The notes beneath the pieces are model-generated. The model made no database searches and was not told the DNA's origin. It worked only from the letters and a program-made list of their open reading frames with translations. A stretch of 11,448 nt of DNA from GCA-2688265 sp964527395 (lineage in GTDB: Archaea > Nanobdellota > Nanobdellia > Woesearchaeales > GW2011-AR9): positions 1 through 11,448 of the forward strand of contig CAZGQD010000042.1 of NCBI GenBank assembly GCA_964527395.1, in the 5' to 3' direction. The position numbers and the translations under genes are program-made. Each line of letters opens with the position of its first letter. The stretch's first letter is position 1. This document shows, in pieces, positions 5,501 through 11,448 of this stretch.

Positions 5501-6082
5501 ATGGCAAAGAAAAAAAGCACAAAACCTAAGAAAGGTAAAAAGGAAATCAGTATAGTAAATATAGTAGTTTCTACATCATTGGAAAAAGACGTACCATTAG
5601 AAAAGATGGCTGCAACTTTGCCAAACACTGAATATAACCCTGAACAATTCCCTGGTTTAGTTCTAAGAATTAAAGATCCTAAGACATCAGCTCTAATTTT
5701 CTCTTCAGGAAAAGTAGTTTGTACTGGTGCTAAAACCTTAAAAGATGTTGACAAAAGTATTCAAAGCATCATTGAATCTCTAAAAAAGATTGATATCATC
5801 ATCACAATTAAGCCTATAATTACAGTTCAAAACATTGTAGCTTCAGGTTCTATTGGTATGATGTTAAACTTAAACTTCTTAGGTTTAAAGTTACCTAATA
5901 CTGAATATGAACCAGAACAGTTCCCAGGTTTGGTACACAAACTTAAAGGTACAAGGGCAACCTTCCTATTATTCAGTAACGGTAAAATTGTTTGTACTGG
6001 AACTAGAACAGAAGAAGAAGTTCATGAAGCAACTGATATGTTAATCAAGAACTTAGAAAAGCTTCTTAACGCACCTAAATAA
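5501..6082 (+). CDS. tbp: TATA-box-binding protein (TBP)
   Basis: The general transcription factor that binds and bends promoter TATA boxes and recruits TFB and RNA polymerase. The 193-residue product is the saddle-shaped core made of two direct repeats. Repeat 1 contains LPNTEYNPEQFPGLVLRIKD and ALIFSSGKVVCTGAKT; repeat 2 contains LPNTEYEPEQFPGLVHKLKG and FLLFSNGKIVCTGTRT. The DNA-intercalating phenylalanines (QFPGL and the IF/LF before S-x-G-K in each half) are present. Fifteen lysine-rich N-terminal residues (MAKKKSTKPKKGKKE) precede the core, a small extension compared with most archaeal TBPs. Unlike the neighbouring genes it has balanced base use. It converges on the ORF6N gene, with a T-rich terminator between them. 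Confidence 0.96.
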   Translation: MAKKKSTKPKKGKKEISIVNIVVSTSLEKDVPLEKMAATLPNTEYNPEQFPGLVLRIKDPKTSALIFSSGKVVCTGAKTLKDVDKSIQSIIESLKKIDIIITIKPIITVQNIVASGSIGMMLNLNFLGLKLPNTEYEPEQFPGLVHKLKGTRATFLLFSNGKIVCTGTRTEEEVHEATDMLIKNLEKLLNAPK

Positions 6083-6105
6083 ATTTTATTTTTAATTTTT
6101 CTTCA
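6080..6105 (+). terminator. T-tract terminator after TBP
   Basis: Three T-runs follow the TBP stop (TTTT, TTTTT and TTTTT separated by short A-containing gaps), as in archaeal intrinsic terminators. It lies in the 33-base gap between convergent genes. Confidence 0.5.
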
Positions 6106-6115
6106 ACCTTATGTT

Positions 6116-7237
6116 CTACATCAAAGACTTTGCTTTTTCCTTACCTCTCTTTTTCATCTGTTTATGCCATTTTTCCCACTCTTTCTTTTTTCCTTCAGCT
6201 AATATTCCCTCTTGAAAATCCTTAGAAAATGAACTTAACAACTCCTTCCCAGAAGAGCTACCCAATCTATCTAATAATTCAAAAGCCAAAACATCAAATT
6301 TAGAAAATGCGAACCACTTTTTACCTAAGTCCTTTAATGAAGCCCCTATGTGATAAACACAAACCCCATCAATTATCATAAATGCAGAATTTTCAATTCT
6401 GCGTCTGGAAACAATTGTTTCCATGAATCTATCATGTGAAGCAGAAAACTCCTTAACAATTACCTTTTCATACTGAGAGTTATATTTTTCCACATCCAAT
6501 TTCAACTTCTTACTAACATTTTTGCTATAAATCACTACATCAACACCCTTTTTTCTCTTAGAAAACAATGTCAAAACTGTGTCATCAATATAATTATCAA
6601 TTAAAATTATAGATTTTCTAGCACTACGAACCACATCTGCCACAAATTTGTAAGCATCAAATGCAGAATCTTCTGATTCTGCGTCTGGAAATAATCCTAT
6701 TTCCATGAAGATCTGTCCATCAAAAAATATCCCTTTTGAAGGTCTAAGGTCTTTATCTTCAATCAACTTAAACACTTGCTCTATTTGAGAATCTGTCTTT
6801 ATTTCATAACTTAATTGTCTTTTCTCAATATAATTCAACCTATCAAAAACATAAATATTCGAATTAATATATTTCTTCATTGAAACAAATGCCCTCATAA
6901 CTTGAATATTCACCTGAACTGCTTTAGAACTCCTCAAAACTGAAGAAAGCATAGCTACTCCTTGTTCAGTAAAAACATACGGTAAATAGCCTCCTAAATT
7001 TTTTCTTGAAGGTATCGCATTTTGCGATACCATAAAATCTACTTCCTCATCCATCAATTTAAACATAAAATCCTTAGGAAAACGGTCTAAATTCCTTTTT
7101 ACTTGTTCCCTTAACCTGATAGCTTTAACACCATACATCTTAGCCAAGTCACTATCTAAAATCACCCGAACCCCACGAATCTCATGGATCTTACTTTTCA
7201 CTGAATCAACTAAACTAACTTCTTTCACTTCAACCAT
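6116..7237 (-). CDS. ORF6N (KilA-N type) DNA-binding protein with PLD-like domain and two inserted palindromic peptides
   Basis: Residues 12-120 match the ORF6N domain of phage and plasmid proteins: HEIRGVRVILDSDLAKMYGV, then FMVSQNAIPSRKNLGGYLPYVFTEQGVAMLSSVLRS. Residues 165-315 form a domain usually found downstream of ORF6N (GIFFDGQIF..DAYKFV, SIILIDNYIDDTVLTLFSKR, SHDRF..IID, VYHIGASLKDLGKKWFAFSK), with a phospholipase-D-like HxRx4D signature. Two peptides interrupt it, both encoded by palindromic elements: MEIGLFPDAESEDSAF at 178-193 (nt 6659-6706) and METIVSRRRIENSAF at 272-286 (nt 6380-6424). The second separates H268-x-R270-F from I-I-D290. The C-terminus is Lys-rich. Such proteins are typical of mobile or defence-associated DNA; the function is unknown. 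A TATA box about 25 bases upstream suggests a leaderless message. Confidence 0.85.
   Translation of the reverse strand: MVEVKEVSLVDSVKSKIHEIRGVRVILDSDLAKMYGVKAIRLREQVKRNLDRFPKDFMFKLMDEEVDFMVSQNAIPSRKNLGGYLPYVFTEQGVAMLSSVLRSSKAVQVNIQVMRAFVSMKKYINSNIYVFDRLNYIEKRQLSYEIKTDSQIEQVFKLIEDKDLRPSKGIFFDGQIFMEIGLFPDAESEDSAFDAYKFVADVVRSARKSIILIDNYIDDTVLTLFSKRKKGVDVVIYSKNVSKKLKLDVEKYNSQYEKVIVKEFSASHDRFMETIVSRRRIENSAFMIIDGVCVYHIGASLKDLGKKWFAFSKFDVLAFELLDRLGSSSGKELLSSFSKDFQEGILAEGKKKEWEKWHKQMKKRGKEKAKSLM
6382..6427 (+). repeat. Double-hairpin palindromic element, copy R4, in-frame in the ORF6N gene
   Basis: Outer hairpin GCAGAATT-TTC-AATTCTGC, linker GTCT, perfect 16-bp palindrome GGAAACAATTGTTTCC. On the coding (minus) strand it adds exactly 15 codons between SHDRF and MIID. 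Phenylalanine codons sit on both sides of the insert. Confidence 0.88.
6661..6709 (+). repeat. Double-hairpin palindromic element, copy R5, in-frame in the ORF6N gene
   Basis: Outer hairpin GCAGAATC-TTCT-GATTCTGC, linker GTCT, second hairpin GGAAATA-ATCC-TATTTCC. It adds 16 codons between GQIF and DAYKF. Relative to R4 its two loops are longer by 1 and 2 bases, so the length stays a multiple of three, although the bases between them are read in another frame. Confidence 0.88.
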
Positions 7238-7258
7238 CTAAGCTCGAGAATCTACTTA

Positions 7259-7266
7259 CTTATAAG
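7259..7266 (-). promoter_or_regulatory. TATA box of the ORF6N gene
   Basis: CTTATAAG is centred about 25 bases upstream of the ATG at 7237. This spacing and the lack of a Shine-Dalgarno suggest a leaderless transcript. Confidence 0.5.
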
Positions 7267-7289
7267 CCCTGTCCACACCTGACCAGTGT

Positions 7290-7308
7290 CCAGTGGCTTT
7301 GCCACTGG
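7290..7308. repeat. Perfect hairpin between divergent genes
   Basis: CCAGTGGC-TTT-GCCACTGG, an 8-bp perfect GC-rich stem with a 3-base loop, sits upstream of both divergent genes (6116-7237 and 7391-7810). No T-tract follows on either strand, so it is not an obvious terminator. It could be an operator-like site or repeat remnant. Confidence 0.5.
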
Positions 7309-7390
7309 GCTTCGAACAGCTCCTGTGAGATTGGGTAGTGGCTCCAAAACACACAAACCTTAAAAAACCCAAAATCTCCGAACACCAAAA

Positions 7391-7810
7391 ATGCAACTCC
7401 TATACGACATTTTCATCTCTGCAACCTTCCGAACTAATTGGAGCAAAAACTTCAACTTGAAACTAGAACAAGCCCTATCAAACAAAGGATACACATGCTA
7501 CTTACCTCAACGTGACTCAGAACAACTAGGTAACAAAAAACAAACTTTCTTAGAAAACATCAAAGGAGTAAAAAATTCAAAACTTATCCTAGCGCTAGGA
7601 GTTGAGCTTCAATCTGCCAATTGGGGATTAGAATTAGGCTACGCTTACGCTAAACAAAAACCAATCATCATTTTAGTAAAAAAGGACCAATTCATCGAAC
7701 TTATGCCTGAAGGCGCAGCTAACCACATCATCCAAACAGAGAATATAGACAACTTAGTCGAATACCTTCCACAACTCCTAACTAAAATAGAAGAACTCTT
7801 ACCAAAATAA
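7391..7810 (+). CDS. Nucleoside 2-deoxyribosyltransferase-like protein
   Basis: A 139-residue single-domain protein of the flavodoxin-like fold shared by nucleoside 2-deoxyribosyltransferases and their nucleotide-hydrolase relatives. Signatures: IFISATFRTNW at the start (beta strand 1 and phosphate-side loop), GYTCYLPQRD after the first helix, FLENIKGVKNSKLILALG, and ANWGLELGYAYAKQKPIIILV, where the glutamate of ELGYA aligns with the catalytic glutamate of the family. Usual substrates are deoxynucleosides or nucleotide N-glycosidic bonds; which applies here cannot be told. It is divergent from the ORF6N gene and could belong to the same accessory block. A weak TATA-like CTTAAAAAA (7359-7367) lies about 28 bases upstream with no Shine-Dalgarno, fitting a leaderless start. 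Confidence 0.7.
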   Translation: MQLLYDIFISATFRTNWSKNFNLKLEQALSNKGYTCYLPQRDSEQLGNKKQTFLENIKGVKNSKLILALGVELQSANWGLELGYAYAKQKPIIILVKKDQFIELMPEGAANHIIQTENIDNLVEYLPQLLTKIEELLPK

Positions 7811-7850
7811 CAACCACTAACCCAAAGCAACAAAAAACCTATCCTCCAAT

Positions 7851-7892
7851 ATGCTGAATAAATTCAGCGTCTGGAAGCTATGTTTCCAAGAA
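7851..7892 (+). repeat. Double-hairpin palindromic element, copy R6, upstream of mcm
   Basis: GCTGAAT-AA-ATTCAGC, linker GTCT, then GGAAGC-TAT-GTTTCC, whose stem includes a G-T pair that would be a G-U pair in RNA. It lies between the deoxyribosyltransferase-like gene and the mcm promoter. The remaining intergenic bases show no gene. Confidence 0.8.
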
Positions 7893-7919
7893 TACACATT
7901 CTAGTTCGACACAACAATC

Positions 7920-7927
7920 TTTTAAAC
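7920..7927 (+). promoter_or_regulatory. TATA box of mcm
   Basis: TTTTAAAC is centred about 27 bases before the ATG at 7951, with no Shine-Dalgarno between, consistent with a leaderless transcript. Confidence 0.45.
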
Positions 7928-7950
7928 TCTAAAGCGTCCAAAATCAACCT

Positions 7951-10900
7951 ATGTCTGGTTTTGATAACGTAAATAAACATGAACCTCTTCTTGAAACTAG
8001 TGAACAAATCAGACTTCTAAAAGAATTCATTGAACAAAACTACCATGCAGAGCTTCTAGAAACTACTAGAAAAGGTAAAGAATCTCTAATAATTGACTTC
8101 TCAGAGCTAATTAAATTTAATACTGAACTAATTGATGAACTTGTAGAACGTCCAGAAGAGGTCTTAAAAGCCGGCGAGATTGCTATTAAAGAGTTCGACT
8201 TACCAAAAAAGATTGAAAAATTCAACCTAAGGCTAAAAAATCTTCCTGATTCTTTAAAAATCATTATTAGTGCTATCCGATCTAAACATTTGGGGAAATT
8301 CATTTGGACTGAAGGAATAGTAAGACAAAAATCAAATGTAAGACCTCATGTTGCAACAGCCAAGTTCGAGTGTCCTAGTTGTGGTAACATTCTATCTGTG
8401 CTACAATTGGACCAAAAATACAAAGAACCAACTCGTTGTTCTTGTGGAAGAAAAGGTAAGTTCAGAGAAATATCAAAAGAATTGGTTGACGGTCAAGGAT
8501 TAGTTCTAGAAGAATCCCCTGACGATTTAGATGGTGCTCAACCTAAAAGAATTAATGTTTTTCTAAAAGGCGATCTTGTCTCTCCGATCACTGAAAGAAA
8601 ATCTAGTCCGGGAACAAAAGTACGATTGTACGGTTGGGTTAGTGAAGTTCCAATCACTTTAAGATCTGGTGGTCAATCAACCAAATTTGATTTAATTTTA
8701 GAAGCTAACTACATTGAACCTGTTGAAGACGATCCAACTGATATGAAAATTTCTGAAGAAGACAGAAAAGCTATCATGGCTATTGCCCACAGAAACAACG
8801 CACATCTTTACGTATCTCAAAATCTAGCTCCTTCAATTTACGGTCACGATAAAATCAAAGAAGCTTTAGTTCTCCAACTTGCTGGCGGTTGCCAAAAAAA
8901 GCGTCCTGATGGTGTATCAACTAGAGGTGATTTGCATATGTTACTAATTGGAGATCCTGGAGCAGGGAAGTGTGTTACTGGAGATACATTAGTAACCCTG
9001 GCTAGCGGCAAAAAAGTCCAAATTAAAGATTTAGAAAATGATCAAAACGAATTAATAAGCATTGACCTAAAAAACCTAAAAGCAAAACCAGCCAAAAAAA
9101 CCAAATTCTTCAAAAGGGAAGTAGAAAAAATTCTAAAAATAACTACAGAATCAAAAAAATATCTAAAATTAACTCCTGAACATCCTTTGCTAACAAAAGA
9201 AGGTTGGAAAGAAGTAGAAAAACTTCAAATTGGATCAGAAATTGCAACTTTAAAAGAAGAAACAATTGGTGAATCTGTAACTTGGGAAAAAGTAACATCA
9301 ATTGAAACCATAAACAAAAAAACAAAAGTTTACGACTTAACTGTACCTGGGCCTCACAATTTCATCGCAAACGGAATTGTTGCACATAATTCGCAGCTAC
9401 TAAAAAGAATCACTAGAATCGCACCCAAAGCGCGTTTCACATCCGGGAAGGGTGCATCGGCGGCTGGGCTTTGTATATCACCAAATAGCGTCGTAGAAAC
9501 AAACAATTACAACAACAAAAATGGAAGCATTACTACTATAAAAAGCTTTGTAGAAAACAACTTCGAAAACGCAAAATTATACAAACCTGGCATCTGGAAA
9601 AATAAATACAATGGTAAAACTTCTATTAAAACACTAAACAAAAACAATAAAATAGAAACAAAATCTCCAAGTACCCTTTGGAAATTAGAAGCACCAAAAA
9701 CTGTAAACAAAATCACACTAAAAAGCAAAAAAAGCATAGAAATCACTGATAATACTAAACTTCTTACAAAAAAAAATGAAGAAATGCTTTGGGCAGAAAG
9801 TATAAACCTAAAAATAAATGATCTCATCGCAACTCCTAATTACTCAAAAGATGATAAGAACAATATTTTCTGGGATCAAATAAAAACTATAGAAAAAATC
9901 AAACCAGATTACAAATATGTCTACGATCTAACTGTAGATGATACTCATAGTTTCATAGCAAATGGAATTTTTGTTCATAATACAGCTTCCGTAGTAAAAG
10001 ATGAATTCTTAGGTGGTTGGTCCTTAGAAGCTGGTACCTTAGTTTTAGCAAACCACGGTTTTGCGATTATTGACGAGCTGGATAAGATGACAAAAGAAGA
10101 TAGATCGGCATTGCACGAGGCCATGGAGCAGCAAAGCTATCACTACGACACTGAATTCATGTTTTCTGATGGTTCAACACAAAAGATCGGTGAAATTGTT
10201 GATAATTTGATGGAAAAAAACAAAAAAGACATCATCCAGGGGATAGATTGTGAAATTCTCAAAGCAAATCTAGATATTCTTTCAACAGATTTCAAAAAGG
10301 TTTTCCATACCAAATCTGATAGAATTAGCAGGCATACTGCTCCAGATCACTTCATAAAAATCTCCTTTAGTAATGGAAGGTCTATTAAAGTTACGCCTGA
10401 ACATCCTATTTTCATCAAAGACAACAATAAAATTACAACAATAGAAGCAAGAAACGCTAAAGTCAACCTAGAAATTCCTGCACCAAAGAACCTAGATCCA
10501 AAAACAAAAAACAATCTAAAATATTACAAGATAACAAAAGTTCAAAAAATAGCAAACAAAGACCAAAAATGGGTATATGATATTACTGTTGAACCAAATC
10601 ATACTTTTGTTTCTGAAGGAATTTTCCTACATAATACAGTGAGTGTCTCCAAAGCAAATATCCAAGCAACCCTAAAGTGTGAAACCAGTCTTCTAGCTGC
10701 AGCGAACCCTAAGTTTGGTAGATTCGACCCTTACGATCTTATTGCAAACCAAATTAACTTACCTCCTACCCTTATCAACCGTTTTGATTTAATTTTCCCA
10801 GTAAAAGATCTTCCTTCAAGAGAAAAAGATGAAAAAATGGCAAGTTTTATCCTATCTTTACACAAAAGTCCTGAGAGAGCTAAAGGTGACATTGATTCTG

Positions 10901-11442
10901 ATGTTCTTAAAAAGTATTTTATGTATATTAGAAAAAAGGCTGTTCCAGACCTCACAGATGAAGCTATTGACGAAATCAAAAAATACTACATTTCTATGAG
11001 AAACAGTGGTGGTGAAGATGAAGCTGGTATCAAATCAATTCCAATTTCCGCAAGGCAACTTGAAGCTCTTGTTCGTCTCTCTGAAGCTTCTGCTAAAGTC
11101 AGATTCGCAAAAGAAGTGAAACGTGAAGATGCTCAAAAAGCAATAGAATTGGTAGACTACTCTTTAAACCAGATCGCAAAAGACTCTGAAACAGGTAAAA
11201 TTGACATTGATAGAATTTCCAGCAGAATCACTGCAACTCAACGAAGTACCATTAGCTTAATAAAAGAGATAATTTCCAGTATTGAAAAAGAATCTGGCCA
11301 AAAGATCATTCCAACTGAAGCAATAGTCCAAAAAGCAAACGAAAAAAACATCTCTGAGGAAGATGTGGAAAAGACTTTAAGCAAATTAAGACGTTCCGGA
11401 GACATTTTCGAACCAAAACGAGGTTTCATACAACGATTATAA
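7951..11442 (+). CDS. mcm: Replicative DNA helicase MCM with three inteins
   Basis: The hexameric helicase that unwinds DNA at archaeal replication forks. The 1163-residue precursor would splice to 686 residues, a normal archaeal MCM length. Extein parts: an N-terminal domain with zinc finger C141-x2-C144...C163-x-C165; an AAA+ domain with Walker A GDPGAGK (334-340) continuing SQLLKR after intein 1; SGKGASAAGL (498-507) continuing TASVV after intein 2; and Walker B IIDELDKM (706-713). EQQ continues TVSVSKANIQ after intein 3; sensor 1 AANPKFGRFD (917-926) and arginine finger NRFDLIF (943-949) follow. The C-terminus (about 1075-1163) looks like the usual winged helix. All three inteins must be removed before the ATPase can work. 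The extein coding strand is balanced in G and C, while the inteins are A-rich. Confidence 0.96.
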   Translation: MSGFDNVNKHEPLLETSEQIRLLKEFIEQNYHAELLETTRKGKESLIIDFSELIKFNTELIDELVERPEEVLKAGEIAIKEFDLPKKIEKFNLRLKNLPDSLKIIISAIRSKHLGKFIWTEGIVRQKSNVRPHVATAKFECPSCGNILSVLQLDQKYKEPTRCSCGRKGKFREISKELVDGQGLVLEESPDDLDGAQPKRINVFLKGDLVSPITERKSSPGTKVRLYGWVSEVPITLRSGGQSTKFDLILEANYIEPVEDDPTDMKISEEDRKAIMAIAHRNNAHLYVSQNLAPSIYGHDKIKEALVLQLAGGCQKKRPDGVSTRGDLHMLLIGDPGAGKCVTGDTLVTLASGKKVQIKDLENDQNELISIDLKNLKAKPAKKTKFFKREVEKILKITTESKKYLKLTPEHPLLTKEGWKEVEKLQIGSEIATLKEETIGESVTWEKVTSIETINKKTKVYDLTVPGPHNFIANGIVAHNSQLLKRITRIAPKARFTSGKGASAAGLCISPNSVVETNNYNNKNGSITTIKSFVENNFENAKLYKPGIWKNKYNGKTSIKTLNKNNKIETKSPSTLWKLEAPKTVNKITLKSKKSIEITDNTKLLTKKNEEMLWAESINLKINDLIATPNYSKDDKNNIFWDQIKTIEKIKPDYKYVYDLTVDDTHSFIANGIFVHNTASVVKDEFLGGWSLEAGTLVLANHGFAIIDELDKMTKEDRSALHEAMEQQSYHYDTEFMFSDGSTQKIGEIVDNLMEKNKKDIIQGIDCEILKANLDILSTDFKKVFHTKSDRISRHTAPDHFIKISFSNGRSIKVTPEHPIFIKDNNKITTIEARNAKVNLEIPAPKNLDPKTKNNLKYYKITKVQKIANKDQKWVYDITVEPNHTFVSEGIFLHNTVSVSKANIQATLKCETSLLAAANPKFGRFDPYDLIANQINLPPTLINRFDLIFPVKDLPSREKDEKMASFILSLHKSPERAKGDIDSDVLKKYFMYIRKKAVPDLTDEAIDEIKKYYISMRNSGGEDEAGIKSIPISARQLEALVRLSEASAKVRFAKEVKREDAQKAIELVDYSLNQIAKDSETGKIDIDRISSRITATQRSTISLIKEIISSIEKESGQKIIPTEAIVQKANEKNISEEDVEKTLSKLRRSGDIFEPKRGFIQRL
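8971..9390 (+). mobile_element. MCM intein 1 (140 residues, mini-intein at Walker A)
   Basis: Residues 341-480, inserted in the P-loop between GDPGAGK and S481. Block A is CVTGDTLVTL with Cys1; Block B is TPEH (408-411); Block F/G is VYDLTVPGPHNFIANGIVAHN, ending His-Asn with Ser as the +1 residue. All residues for standard splicing are present. The length leaves no room for a homing endonuclease. Confidence 0.93.
9472..9981 (+). mobile_element. MCM intein 2 (170 residues, mini-intein, atypical Block B)
   Basis: Residues 508-677, between GKGASAAGL and T678. Block A is CISPNSVVET with Cys1; the C-terminal blocks VYDLTVDDTHSFIANGIFVHN end His-Asn and Thr is +1. The Block B position reads ITDNTKLL (598-605), so the usual TxxH histidine is a threonine (T602). 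No endonuclease motif is visible; the extra length between Blocks A and B is Asn/Lys-rich. Confidence 0.92.
10135..10635 (+). mobile_element. MCM intein 3 (167 residues, mini-intein with Ser1)
   Basis: Residues 729-895, between ALHEAMEQQ and T896, just after Walker B. It starts with serine rather than cysteine (SYHYDTEFMF), has Block B TPEH (815-818), and ends VYDITVEPNHTFVSEGIFLHN with Thr as +1. Both splice junctions therefore use hydroxyl nucleophiles. No endonuclease domain. Confidence 0.92.
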
Positions 11443-11448
11443 ACATAA

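Noticed and set aside
7011..7031. Hairpin GGTATCGCA-TTT-TGCGATACC inside the ORF6N gene
   Set aside because: It encodes MVSQNAIPS, part of the conserved ORF6N domain, and lacks the GTCTGGAAA core. It is best explained as chance pairing in coding DNA, not another inserted element.
198..7892. CRISPR array
   Set aside because: The six similar units are hundreds to thousands of bases apart, differ in sequence while keeping pairing, and have no regular spacers or cas genes.
8971..10635. Homing endonuclease domains in the inteins
   Set aside because: All three are 140-170 residues and show no LAGLIDADG or HNH motifs; they are mini-inteins.

Overview
The window is AT-rich archaeal chromosomal DNA. 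Archaeal identity rests on four core information-processing genes: an RNase P p30 subunit (rnp3), a two-repeat TATA-binding protein, an MCM helicase, and an archaeal-type tRNA-thiolation set (Ncs6/TtuA-family thiolase, ubiquitin-like sulfur carrier, E1-like activator). TTTATAAA-type TATA boxes, several probably leaderless transcripts and small compact genes fit. A DPANN-like lineage is a reasonable guess, but only an inference.

Layout. 1-545: gene-poor and repeat-rich, with a possible gene tail, a palindromic repeat and a MITE-like element that itself carries a second palindromic repeat. 586-2652 (minus strand): a membrane-anchored protein with YadA-type head repeats, rnp3, a small membrane protein gene split by a second copy of the MITE-like element, and a 56-residue glycine-zipper protein overlapping the split gene by 4 bases. 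2805-5244 (plus): sulfur carrier, thiolase and E1-like enzyme, probably one 2-thiouridine pathway, with a 128-bp fold-back sequence between the last two. 5245-6105: TBP behind four TTTATAAA boxes. 6116-7237 (minus): ORF6N plus PLD-like protein carrying two in-frame palindromic insertions. 7391-7810: a nucleoside 2-deoxyribosyltransferase-like protein. 7951-11442: MCM with three mini-inteins (140, 170 and 167 residues) in its AAA+ core.

The most unusual signal is a family of six double-hairpin palindromic elements of about 42-51 bp sharing the core GCGTCTGGAAA. They occur in intergenic DNA, inside the MITE-like element, beside the TBP promoter, and twice in-frame inside one protein gene, where one copy splits an HxRx4D motif. 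This resembles Rickettsia palindromic elements in behaviour; I know of no named archaeal equivalent. A second repeat family (shared 78/79-bp left arms, 12-14-bp terminal inverted repeats, 9-bp target duplications) has split a gene whose intact ancestor can be rebuilt exactly from this sequence.
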